From: Mesostigma viride
Lineage: Eukaryota > Streptophyta > Mesostigmatophyceae > Mesostigmatales > Mesostigmataceae
Direction of reading: 5' to 3'
Assembly (NCBI GenBank): GCA_009746045.1
Contig: RPFO01001966.1
Span: 2,501-46,862 of the forward strand
DNA length: 44,362 bases
The notes below the pieces were generated by a model. The model ran no database searches, had not been told where the DNA came from, and saw nothing but the letters and a program-made list of their open reading frames with translations. Shown here one piece after another: positions 20,639 to 31,350 of this stretch (position 1 is its first letter; the number at the start of each line of letters is the position of its first letter). The position numbers and the translations under genes are program-made.

Positions 20639-22375
20639 AATGCCCAGAGGGGAGGGTAAGCCCACTGGAACCCACCGTAGGTGTCTAAGTCGTTGTGGCG
20701 CCTCGCCCAGCGATACAGGACGCGCCGGACCAGGATCTCACCCTCGAACACCGGATCAGCTAAAATAACCATGTCGAACGGAGGCCGATCAGTCTCAATG
20801 GGTAGGCCACGATCCCGGGGCGCCCGACACACCTGGGAGAACCCGTAGGACATGGGAGAGATGGCAAGCTCAGCAGAGGCGCGCGGCAGGTCACACTGTC
20901 GGCAGGCGAGTGCGGACATACCATACCCCGGAATGGGCGTGTCACGCGACTCCGGCGTCGCGTGCACCACAGAAGGAGCCCTGTCCCGATCACCCTGGGA
21001 CAACTCCCTGAGGGAATCGGCAGCGCGGGTGGCGCGAGGATCCTGACCGGTGGACCGAACAACCGCGGCCAAAGACCGCGAGGCCGAAGGAGGAGGGACC
21101 GGAGCAGGGGCCGACGCAGGGGCAGGAGCCGACACCGACGCAGGGGGCACTGGTAAAACAGGAGGTCGCGCCGGACCCGAAGCCAGAGAGGGCCGTGACG
21201 GACCCGCCATCGACGCAGGCGCGCCGGTCTCCGTTGCCGGTGCACCCTCAGGCCACATATTGAAGATAGGGCCCGTAGGGACAGGCAGCCCGGCATAAGA
21301 TTGGTTACCATCCAAGCTCCAGTCGGGCACCGGGATCCTCTGCGGGGGACCACCCTCCCAAAGCCTGGGATGATCGCCCGTGTCGCTGAAGAAACCACGA
21401 ACTGGCTGTGAGGGCGCAGCGGACGGCCCAGAGGGGGCGACGACGGGCACAGCCGAAGGGGCTGAAGGCTCGCGCCGAGGCGCGGGAACGTCGGCCGCAG
21501 GCACAGAGGCAACCGGAGGTGTCGGAACCGCAGCAACCGAAGGGGTAGGGGGCGCCGGCGAAACCACAGGTGCCGAAGAAACCGAAGGGGTAGGGGGCGC
21601 GGACACCACAGACACCCCACCTGGCGTGGCCGGAGTCTGCGCTTGGGCCGCCAGGAAGGCCCCGAACGCCGTGGTCAGGGACTGGATCTGAGCCTGCATA
21701 GCCGAGACCGTCGCCGAAAGAGGATCAGGCAAACCCGAAGGGGTAGGCTCTACTGCAACACCCCGGGTCGACCGAGGGGACGACGGGACCGGAGAGGGAG
21801 GAACAGACGCCGAGGAGACGGACGCAGCGCTCGAGGCAGAATAATCTGGAGTATAATGTACCTCGGCTGGGGCGCCCGAAGGGGCAGGACCACTAACCGC
21901 TAGTCCCGCCGACTGATCAGCTATCTCCATGAACTCTACGGCCCGTAAAAGGTCGCAGGGGTTCTCGTCTACCTCAGCATCACCCTCAGCTGGAAGCCAA
22001 GGGAACACCTCCCGTAGGCAGGTACGGCCCACAGGAGTGGAGAGGTAGGAGAACACACGGCAACACCGGAGAACCGCATCTATCTGCCCAAGGCGGGACA
22101 GCTGGAACCACACCCCAACAAACAGTGTCCGGCATCGTCGAACCCGTGCAGGACAAGCTGGTGCGGCTCATCAGGGGAAGGACCATACCACGTGACCCCG
22201 AAGAGGGCCGCCCTGACTAAGCCCGCATGTTGGGCCTGAAGGGCCGGCTGCACAACGCCACCCGGTAACTTGATCGCGACACCCAGCGGCCCGGAAGGGC
22301 CTCGAAATACAGCTCAGGGTCCGGTGGGGGCGGGGACGGCAGCGAGCTCTCAGCCGGAGGGGTAGGCTCTGACAT
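20614..22375 (-). CDS. Extra ORF 1 of the gypsy element: Pro/Ser/Ala-rich protein, frameshifted
   Basis: Coding-like sequence begins at an ATG at 22375 (MSEPTPPAESSLPSPPPP). It changes frame near 22250-22270 and again near 22115-22130, then stays open from 22113 to 20614. The N-terminal part looks folded. A central low-complexity stretch of about 300 residues is built of PTPSV, SAPVV and PAP-type repeats. A C-terminal folded-looking part contains an ACRQCDLPRA motif and RHNDLDTYGGF. Composition resembles a gag-like or structural protein more than an envelope. I know no family for it. The two frame changes may be real decay or base-calling errors. Confidence 0.45.
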
Positions 22376-22451
22376 GACGGCTGCGGAGGGGAGGGGACAA
22401 CCAACCATCCGTCGACAGCAGACATAACATAAGAGAGGAGAAGGTCTACAA

Positions 22452-23402
22452 CTAGAGCTTATGCAGGGTTTTATACTCCTGCAGCAGGCGACTACACCCA
22501 TCTAGCTCACTCTCAGTATACCAGACCTTATCTACCTCACTACGAGCATACATCCACTTCACCTTATACTGGCGCTGGGTACCGCGGCCTTTTTTGATAT
22601 CTCTATGGGCCACGATACCCTCTACCTCATCCTCTACCTCACCAGTATCCGGGTTATGCTCTAAAGGGGCAGGGGCCAATTCTCTACCAGCGAACGTGCT
22701 CTGATGATAGAGCTTCAGCTGGCTTCTATGAAAGGTGCGAGAGTGGGTCTGCCAAGAGGTAGGAATATCTATCTCATACAGAAAATTACCTACTCTAGAC
22801 AACACACGGAAGGGTCCTAAGAAGGCGGGCCTAAGTTTCACTTTCAGTTCAGCTTCGAACTTATGAGCGAAGCGGCCAACACGGGGGCCTTCTACTAAGA
22901 CTAAATCTCCTATTTCTATCTCAGGTGCTCTTCTATCTAATGAGGCACGCAACCTAGCAAGGTATTTGGCCTGCGCCCTATGGTACCCTGCAATAGCGTT
23001 GTCGTGTGCATTCTTCATCTTATCTAATAACGCCTGCACACCTTCTACAGTATCCCGGGACACATCATCCTTGTCCCTTAAAGGACTAGCTAAAAGAGAG
23101 GTAGGCATCGCTACAGAGGTATCCAGAACAGGTTTAAAGAGATCTCCTACCGCCTTGCCAAAGAGAAGAGGAGGTCCTAGAGGGACTATGTGTTCATAAG
23201 ACTTTCCTGACCTAGTCGCTATATGGCTAAGCGGTATAGAAATTTTATTTTTCCCCTCCCCCCCCACCGAGACCACAGGAAGGGCCTCACACGGGAGAGA
23301 GAGTCCTACGTGAGAAAGGAGATCAGGCATGCGAACAGCTGTATGAAAGAGGTAGGCATAGGATTCATCATGAGGTAGTACACCATACGAGGTTACACCC
23401 AT
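22452..23402 (-). CDS. Integrase C-terminal domain plus chromodomain
   Basis: 316 codons from an ATG at 23402. Residues about 130-240 match the region after the integrase core: a helix with QALLDKMKNAHDNAIAGYH..AQAKYLA, then IEIGDLVLVEGPR, then LRPAFLGPFRVLSRVGNFLYE...HRSQLKLYH (the GPY/F-like SH3 fold). Residues about 258-312 form a chromodomain (VEGIVAHRDIKKG...YKVKWMY...WYTESELDGC...LQEYKTLH) that targets integration to chromatin. The first ~120 residues are unrecognised. The expected HHCC finger and D,D(35)E core are not found between RNase H and here, so the integrase is missing its catalytic part or that part was deleted. Confidence 0.75.
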   Translation of the reverse strand: MGVTSYGVLPHDESYAYLFHTAVRMPDLLSHVGLSLPCEALPVVSVGGEGKNKISIPLSHIATRSGKSYEHIVPLGPPLLFGKAVGDLFKPVLDTSVAMPTSLLASPLRDKDDVSRDTVEGVQALLDKMKNAHDNAIAGYHRAQAKYLARLRASLDRRAPEIEIGDLVLVEGPRVGRFAHKFEAELKVKLRPAFLGPFRVLSRVGNFLYEIDIPTSWQTHSRTFHRSQLKLYHQSTFAGRELAPAPLEHNPDTGEVEDEVEGIVAHRDIKKGRGTQRQYKVKWMYARSEVDKVWYTESELDGCSRLLQEYKTLHKL

Positions 23403-23684
23403 AGTAGTAGTCGAACTAGAGTAGTATTGAGAACATCAAGGTCCTCGAAAAAGGAGTAATCTGCACGACGAGAGAGTGCATCTGGTACTATGTTATCTAC
23501 ACCCTTAACATACTGAAGTTTAAAAGGGGAGAACTGTGCTAAAAACTCCATCCAGCGCGCTTGACGAGGGGTAAGGTTGGGTTGTGAGAGAAGATGGGTA
23601 AGAGGGCGGTGATCTGTCTGGATAACTAATCTATAAGGATCAATCTCACAGGGTTCATTCAGACAAACATCAAATTGAGCACCT
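23393..23684 (-). pseudogene. RNase H C-terminal piece cut off by the left TTAA element
   Basis: This minus-strand frame contains the end of Ty3-type RNase H and its tether (YRLVIQTDHRPLTHLLSQ...VPDALSRRADY). It is the continuation of the pol frame that stops in the TTAA element at 25381. Both sides are in the same frame if the 1,699-bp element and one TTAA are left out. It ends at a TAA at 23393-23395, overlapping the start of the integrase/chromodomain frame. Confidence 0.7.
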
Positions 23685-23688
23685 TTAA

Positions 23689-25387
23689 CCCCTAAATGGG
23701 CAGAAATACTGCCGATGCATCGGCTGTAACTTCACAATTTTGCAAACCAGATGCCATCCAACCCACCCATATCCAATGGCTGTCCTTGGGGGCCAAGCAT
23801 GTCCATGAGTTGCCCTTCGGGTTGGTATATCACAACCTTACATATATGCAGGGTAGGCCATGTATAACTGCCGTCAAAGTCAGGGGGGTCAAGACGAGCG
23901 TTTTCATTTTTGGTAGAATGTGCATTTTGAATTATGTTGTAAGAGCTAGGCACCTACCACTTCAGGGATGATAAACAATTAGTTGCTGAACAGTTTGAGC
24001 CATTGGGGTCATCATTTGGGTGGGTATGCCAGCAGTTACACCCAGTACAGCCCATAGGGGTACCGTTGGTAAAAAGCAACCAAGGGGGTAGGAGTGGGCA
24101 TACTACCTACTAATACCTACTAATATGGCCCCCAACCATGCCACACAATACATTTCCCTTCCACAATGATGGGGAAACATAACTGCATCATCACACTGCC
24201 CTTACATGGCACCTATGTGCAGGTGCCACCTTGTCCATGCACGTAGGTAACGTGGTACGGATACCCTACGTAAGGCATGCATTCTAGGAGGCAGCCACCA
24301 ACAAACTAGTGATTTTAAGCCTATTTCAGCTTGCCCTAGCAAGGATAAACTAGGCCTAAGCTGCTATAGCTTGCCAGGTGATGGCCAGCACACCTGGTGG
24401 CACATGCTGACAATGGGAAGCTTCTACTCACCGGTTACATGCTTGATGATGCCACAGAGACCAGCCAACTGCCTCACACTCATGCAATATGTGTGTGGGA
24501 AATGTATAACAAACATATATGGAGGTATTCAAACCCATACAGCATCTAAAACTTATCACCATCACACTGTGGCAGGTCAACTGACTGAGGGAAGCATCTA
24601 AGAAGGGTGTTTTAGAAAGGGGCCAGGCCAGGGTCAAGAAAGAGCATGAATAATGCAAAAAGAATGTGCTACACAAGCTAGAACGTATATATAAACGTCA
24701 AACATCGATAGGAAAACGATGCTGAAGCTTTACCAGGCATGGATGGCGTTACCTTGGCCCAGGCGGTGGCCGCAAAATGGCGCATTTCGGCACACCAAAG
24801 TTGTGCAGCATGGTCGCTGGATTCGGCGATTTCTGGCCACCCTTGCACGTTTACGACTACTATGTATCATAAAAAGTACAAAGAAACCAATATATCCTTT
24901 AAAATACGCCGCAAAGGTATTGCTGTCAACGTTTCTATCGTCCGGCCTGATCGCAGTTTTTTCCAGCAAGAACGCTGCCGACACCTATCAAATGGCATTC
25001 CCGCGGTCCAAAAATTGGCCTGTGTGATCTTTAGGACGTATAAAATCAATTTCCTAAGTTTGGTCAGAAAATTCGAACGAAAACGTACATGCCATGCGTG
25101 GGCGCAAGCCGCCATGGCCAGGTCGTCGTTTTCCGGAATGCACGTTGTACGTGAAAAAGTACCCTGACCCCTTGTACTTTGACCGGCCAGAACACCTCTA
25201 TAACTTTGTCAGAAGTATGCAAACCCTAGTACCATGCTGTGAGGAAAATTATAAACTTTCGATCTTCTCAGCTAAACTTTTCCTAATTCTCAATAGTTTT
25301 CGCGGCATTTGGTCCCCCGAGAAGGGGCCGACGTGTCGGCTGTAACTCAGTTTTAGGCGGAAAATCGGCAGCCAGACCATTTAGGGG
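23689..25387. mobile_element. piggyBac-like non-autonomous element, left copy
   Basis: 1,699 bp are flanked by TTAA on both sides (23685-23688 and 25388-25391), with terminal inverted repeats CCCCTAAATGG...CCATTTAGGGG. TTAA targets and ends starting with CCC are hallmarks of piggyBac-superfamily elements. The interior has only short open frames (142 codons or fewer), none with transposase features, so it depends on a transposase elsewhere. It interrupts the RNase H domain of the gypsy element. Confidence 0.75.
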
Positions 25388-25391
25388 TTAA

Positions 25392-27570
25392 GAAAGTGCT
25401 GCCACGCGTGGCAACAGTACACCACAGCTAATAGTTCTTGCTGGTGGACGGGATAGTTACGCTCCGCAGGAAGCATTGTCCTAGAGATATACTCGATTGG
25501 CTGTAAGCCCTGACCCTGATCCTGGAGAAGGACGCCCCCTATAGCTACCTTGCTAGCATCTGTGGCTACAACAAAGGGTTTAGTAGTATCCGGTAGGATG
25601 AGTACAGGAGGGGAGAGGAGTAGGGATTTTAGACACTGAAAAGCCGACTGACATTCACTACTCCAAACAAAGGGGATATCCTTCTTTAATAGATGATTAA
25701 TAGGAGCTGCTATAGTTGCGAAACGCGGGATAAAACGCCTATAGTAAGAAGCAATTCCTAGAAAACTACGTACACCTTTAACGTCGGTAGGGGTAGGCCA
25801 TTCCTGAATTGACTTAGTCTTGTCAGGGTCGGTAGCAACCCCGGCATCTGACAGGACGTGCCCTAAAAATGGGACACTCCTACCCGAACGAACTTTAGCA
25901 CGGCGCGCCCATAAAGAATTTTCAGCCATGATTTCTAGTACTTTCTTTAAATCACGTAAGTGCGTTTCAAAATCAGGAGAATAAATAAGGATATCATCTA
26001 AGTAAGCTTGAGCACAAGAACGGTCATGCTCAGATAAAGAAACAGAGGAGAAGGAAGGATCCTTTAAATCAGAGGACACTTGAGGAAGGTGGGAATTTCC
26101 CATAACAGGTCTAAGCACTTCATTCATTAACATTTGGAAGGAGGCAGGAGAGTTACAGAGTCCCATAGCCGCTACTCTAAACTGATAATGCCCAAAAGGA
26201 GTAGCAAAGGCGGTTTTGTGGCAATCCTCAGGAGCTATACGTAGTTGCCAAAAACCATCCGCACAATCTAGTACTGTGAAACAGGTAGAACCTTTAACCT
26301 TATTAAATATATCATCAATACGAGGTAGAGGGTATTTAGACTTCACAGTAATATCGTTTAGCTTCCTATAATCAGTAACTAGGCGAAACTTGCCATTTGG
26401 CTTAGGAACTAACAGGACACCAGCGGAGTAGGGGGAGTTACTAGGCTCTATCAATCCTGCTTCTAATAGTGATACTAAAATCTGTTTTAGTTCCTTTAAT
26501 TCTGTAGGGCCCATTCTATACATCGGAGAGTGCGTAGGAACTGCACCGTCCTTGATAACTACACGGTGTAAAACAGAACGAGGAGGAGGATAAGAAGGAG
26601 TCTTTTCTTCAAATACTTTTGAGGAATCTATCACAGCCATGTATCTAACTATTTCATTTTCAGTAAATCCCACTCCTATTGTATCCACTGTATTTACATC
26701 TATATCCACACTATTATTAGTGATAGGTATCTCTTGTACTTCTAACTGAAGGAACATACATAATAGGTATCCATATTCCTTTAGTTCAGATCGCAATTCG
26801 TCATTGGACATTAATACTTCAGGTATAGGTCTCACAGGAGGATCAACAGGTGCAGGAGGAGTAATATCTACCAAGGATAAATTTTCTAATCTATAATGAC
26901 GTTCTGGTACCCAGTAGGAGCTATCTGGAAACCAAATGACCATAGTATCATAATTAATAGTGATTTTATTATCCTGATGCCAATCTAATCCTAGTAATAC
27001 ATCAGCTGTAGTGATAGGGCCTATAGTGGCCGTCAGGTTGACCGTACGTCCTTGTATGACCAGGGGAAGGGACACCGTACCCGGGGAATGACTGGTGCGA
27101 CCGTCAGCATAATGGACAGTGACAGTTTTTGTGTGAGGGGTAGGGACTAGTCCTAAACGCCTAACTAGGGCCTCGCTCACAAAGGAGCTAGCCGCACCGC
27201 TATCCACTAACACAGAGACATTCAAGAGTTCATCAGCATGCAGGAAGGGGTCTACAACAGTATGAGGGACGGTTAAGCCACCATTCAAGAACATAAGAGG
27301 ACGCACACGTAGTGGTAGGGATGATTCAGCTCCTACAGAGGTTATAAAAACAGGCAAGCAAAAATTATTATCTGGGGTACTATCTAAGGACCTGTCCAGG
27401 TTACCCCCGGCTGACAGGCCTACTGTTCCCCCTCCCCCCCAAATCCATAGGAACGAACCCCGAAGAAGACCCTGGCGGAAAAGCCACTGCTGGAGGGTCA
27501 CGAGGGATTGAAGAGGGTGCGGGAGCCTGATTATCATAGGGGAACCCTGGGGATCCTGTCTGCACAGCAT
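25392..27570 (-). pseudogene. gypsy pol: protease, reverse transcriptase, RNase H (interrupted)
   Basis: An open minus-strand frame ends at a stop inside the TTAA element. The aspartic protease is seen as VSVLVDSGAASSFVSEALV. The reverse transcriptase shows PNGKFRLVTDYRKLN, CFTVLDCADGFWQLRI, AMGLCNSPASFQMLMNEV, the YLDDILIYS catalytic box and SVPFLGHVLSD. RNase H follows as KPFVVATDASKVAIGGVLLQ and ELLAVVYCCHAWQHF. Motifs look intact. Relative to typical Ty3 RTs there is an extra segment of about 20-30 residues (LKDPSFSSVSLSEHDRSC) just before the YLDD box. The frame overlaps the gag end by about 170 bases. The real start is probably by frameshift near 27430. Confidence 0.85.
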
Positions 27571-29163
27571 TCAGCCTACTAGGGGTAGCTGAAGGAATGC
27601 GTCCTGAAGTGGGACGAATAGGAGCACGCTGAGGGGTACGAGGAGGGCGAGCGTCGGGATGAGGGGGAGCACCCGAAAGGAACTTGGGGCACTCACGTTT
27701 AAGATGACCTACTTCCTTACAATGATAGCAGGTGATATGAGAGACATCCAGAGCTGAAAGGTCAGTCACACAGATATCTAATTCTTCTACATAGGAGTTC
27801 TCCTCCTCAGGGGTAAGGCTAATATTATTAATACGGGAACGGGTAGGAAGAGAAGGTGTGGAGAAGAAATCTGCTACTCGTAAAAGATGCTGGCGCACAT
27901 GCTTGAGGGGCAGGTCAGTAAAACGGTAGGCAGAGAACTGGCGCTTGACTTCACGCAATAAGGGTCTACTGAGGCCCTGAAGGAAGCGAGCACGTACTTC
28001 TGCACCCGACAAATCCCTAATTCGTACCATCTGAGCATCAAACTCTTTCATATATTCTTTGAAGGACTTGGTACCCTGCTGCAAGGTGCCAAAGGATAAT
28101 CTATCCTGCCAATCTGCATCGGGAGGGACTAAATGGTTCTCTAAACGCTTGAACAATTCTGCTACAGAGTTTGGGTAGGCATGAGAGGCAAGAGACTCAC
28201 ACTGGATGAGGTTAGCAAGTTCAGGAGTAATGCAGGTAGTAAGATAATGAGGAACTAGTACAGCATCAGAGAGGCGCCACCTATTGTGGTTCTGCCAGGA
28301 CTCTGTGTTCTGGGTGAGCAACATAATGAAGGTGAAAAACTGTTGAGGGGTAGACTTGACATCCAGCTTAGGAAGGTTGGCAAAGAGGGGAAGAGCAGGA
28401 GGCTTAGGGGGATTAGAAGAATCAGTTTTTCCCATAGGGCCACTATCTTCCACTGCTACATAAGCGGGATAGAAGGAAGGGATAGGAAAAGTCTTGGGTA
28501 GGGGTCTAGAGGGAGCCACCGTCTCCGGATGGTGCCCATAGGAGAAGGGGACAGTATATTGCTCACGAAGAGAGGAATAGGCAAAATGATCATAATTCCT
28601 ATCATCTAGGGGCATGGTACTGAAATCATTATTAACTTCTAAATCAGCCACACGGGTAGGAACCTGGGCAGCCTCATAGGCCGTCTCAGGGTAGGACCAG
28701 GAAGCAGGTGGGTAAAAGGGAACTGCACTAGGGCGCCCAGAAGGGCCGACAGGGGCCGAGGTACGACCCCGGGTCGTAACGGCGTGTTAATAGCAGGCAT
28801 TGAAGGCACAGGGTGGGAAGGAGGCCTAGGAGCATTGTTAGGGTGTGAGGACCTGCTGGAGGGGTGAGCCAAGGTTGCAGAAGGGGCAGGGGCCTGGTTC
28901 ACAACGAAAGAAGGTTCCTCACTAAGTCTGACTTGGGAAATACGTTGTTCATAGGTAGGTGGGGTAATTGAGGGACGACGGCGACCACCAGCAACAGGAG
29001 AAGGAGGTGAGGTACGCAGAATACCTTGAGGGGTGAGATGGTGTACCGTTTCCAAGGAGTCCCGTCGGTTACCACGAGTATTGTTATTGTTAGTGTTATT
29101 AGTAGTAGTATTATTATTATTATTGGTAGGTATAGGCGACATATCTCCACCCACTGGATCCAT
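27401..29163 (-). CDS. gypsy gag with CCHC zinc knuckle (one internal frame change)
   Basis: An ATG at 29163 opens a Pro/Ser-rich N-terminus with an Asn/Thr run (codons from an AAT/ACT microsatellite). That frame ends at 28639. The main gag frame (open from 28651 upstream sequence to the stop at 27401) continues with a retrotransposon capsid domain (LFKRLENHLVPP...SFKEYMKEFDAQMVRIRDL...RFLQGLSRPLLREV) and the nucleocapsid knuckle CYHCKEVGHLKREC. The switch between frames can be placed near 28750-28770 in a C/G-rich run, suggesting a one-base indel in a single ~580-residue protein. Gag packages the RNA into particles. Confidence 0.75.
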
Positions 29164-29268
29164 CTTTAATTACGTAAAGGAATAGGAATCTAGAAGAAAG
29201 CAACAAAGGAAAAAGGAAAAACCTTGAAGGTATGCAGCAGGAACAAAATTAAAATCAATCCTTTTTAA

Positions 29269-30967
29269 CCCCTAAATGGTCTGGCTGCCGATTTTCCGCC
29301 TAAAACTGAGTTACAGCCGACACGTCGGCCCCTTCTCGGGGGACCAAATGCCGCGAAAACTATTGAGAATTAGGAAAAGTTTAGCTGAGAAGATCGAAAG
29401 TTTATAATTTTCCTCACAGCATGGTACTAGGGTTTGCATACTTCTGACAAAGTTATAGAGGTGTTCTGGCCGGTCAAAGTACAAGGGGTCAGGGTACTTT
29501 TTCACGTACAACGTGCATTCCGGAAAACGACGACCTGGCCATGGCGGCTTGCGCCCACGCATGGCATTTACGTTTTCGTTCGAATTTTCTGACCAAACTT
29601 AGGAAATTGATTTTATACGTCCTAAAGATCACACAGGCCAATTTTTGGACCGCGGGAATGCCATTTGATAGGTGTCGGCAGCGTTCTTGCTGGAAAAAAC
29701 TGCGATCAGGCCGGACGATAGAAACGTTGACAGCAATACCTTTCCGGCGTATTTTAAAGGATATATTGGTTTCTTTGTACTTTTTATGATACATAGTAGT
29801 CGTAAACGTGCAAGGGTGGCCAGAAATCGCCGAATCCAGCGACCATGCTGCACAACTTTGGTGTGCCGAAATGCGCCATTTTGCGGCCACCGCCTGGGCC
29901 AAGGTAACGCCATCCATGCCTGGTAAAGCTTCAGCATCGTTTTCCTATCGATGTTTGACGTTTATATATACGTTCTAGCTTGTGTAGCACATTCTTTTTG
30001 CATTATTCATGCTCTTTCTTGACCCTGGCCTGGCCCCTTTCTAAAACACCCTTCTTAGATGCTTCCCTCAGTCAGTTGACCTGCCACAGTGTGATGGTGA
30101 TAAGTTTTAGATGCTGTATGGGTTTGAATACCTCCATATATGTTTGTTATACATTTCCCACACACATATTGCATGAGTGTGAGGCAGTTGGCTGGTCTCT
30201 GTGGCATCATCAAGCATGTAACCGGTGAGTAGAAGCTTCCCATTGTCAGCATGTGCCACCAGGTGTGCTGGCCATCACCTGGCAAGCTATAGCAGCTTAG
30301 GCCTAGTTTATCCTTGCTAGGGCAAGCTGAAATAGGCTTAAAATCACTAGTTTGTTGGTGGCTGCCTCCTAGAATGCATGCCTTACGTAGGGTATCCGTA
30401 CCACGTTACCTACGTGCATGGACAAGGTGGCACCTGCACATAGGTGCCATGTAAGGGCAGTGTGATGATGCAGTTATGTTTCCCCATCATTGTGGAAGGG
30501 AAATGTATTGTGTGGCATGGTTGGGGGCCATATTAGTAGGTATTAGTAGGTAGTATGCCCACTCCTACCCCCTTGGTTGCTTTTTACCAACGGTACCCCT
30601 ATGGGCTGTACTGGGTGTAACTGCTGGCATACCCACCCAAATGATGACCCCAATGGCTCAAACTGTTCAGCAACTAATTGTTTATCATCCCTGAAGTGGT
30701 AGGTGCCTAGCTCTTACAACATAATTCAAAATGCACATTCTACCAAAAATGAAAACGCTCGTCTTGACCCCCCTGACTTTGACGGCAGTTATACATGGCC
30801 TACCCTGCATATATGTAAGGTTGTGATATACCAACCCGAAGGGCAACTCATGGACATGCTTGGCCCCCAAGGACAGCCATTGGATATGGGTGGGTTGGAT
30901 GGCATCTGGTTTGCAAAATTGTGAAGTTACAGCCGATGCATCGGCAGTATTTCTGCCCATTTAGGGG
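29269..30967. mobile_element. piggyBac-like non-autonomous element, right copy (inverted)
   Basis: It has the same 1,699-bp length and ends as the left copy but is in reverse orientation, with TTAA at 29265-29268 and 30968-30971. The copies are nearly identical. I noticed at least two base differences, for example one changing an ACA/AAA codon in a shadow frame. It sits between the first gypsy ORF and gag, just before the stop codon of the former. Confidence 0.75.
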
Positions 30968-31350
30968 TTAACAACAGTAATGGATAGGGAACCAAACTCC
31001 AAAGTGAGAGGAGTATCTGAAGCAGATGCAGATGCAGCCCGTTTAGGGGGAGAAGAAGGAGGGGTAGCAAAGACTAGAGCTTCTACTGGAGGGCGACCAT
31101 GAGGAATAGGGCGTACATGCAGGCCTAAATCTGTTTGGCTATGATCTATAAGGAACTGCTGAGCTTCTTCAAAGGACATAAATTTCTTATACCTAATTAC
31201 GTTATATACACGATTCTGAACGATCTTCCTAGCGTCGGACCAAGAAAGGAAAATGGAGGACCATTGAGGCGTAATCACTACGTAATATTTAGCTAGACTA
31301 TTATCGCTAGAAGAATGGGAAGGAGCAGTAAAAGATCGCCGTTGGCTCAT
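30968..31350 (-). CDS. gypsy first ORF: viroplasmin / RNase H1 N-terminal-like domain
   Basis: About 128 codons from an ATG at 31350. Residues ~20-70 (YYVVITPQWSSIFLSWSDAR...NVIRYKKFMSFEEAQQFL) match the small fold shared by the N-terminus of RNase H1 and caulimovirus viroplasmin. It is recognised by Y-x-V-x..., an aromatic/sW segment and YKKF-x-eeA-x-x-FL. This fold binds RNA/DNA hybrids or ribosomal partners. A Pro/Ser/Ala tail follows. The frame runs into the right TTAA element. Without that insertion it would end only a few codons later, so the insertion is nearly harmless to this ORF. A stand-alone 5' ORF of this type is unusual for Ty3/gypsy elements. Confidence 0.55.

Noticed and set aside
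20760-21620. Arg/Leu-rich 286-codon protein opposite or alternate to extra ORF 1
   Set aside because: It is a frame shadow of the GC-rich Pro/Ser/Ala coding sequence.
23696-25345. Genes inside the TTAA elements (up to 142 codons)
   Set aside because: The frames overlap each other on both strands, show no transposase motifs and appear identically in both copies only because the DNA is duplicated.
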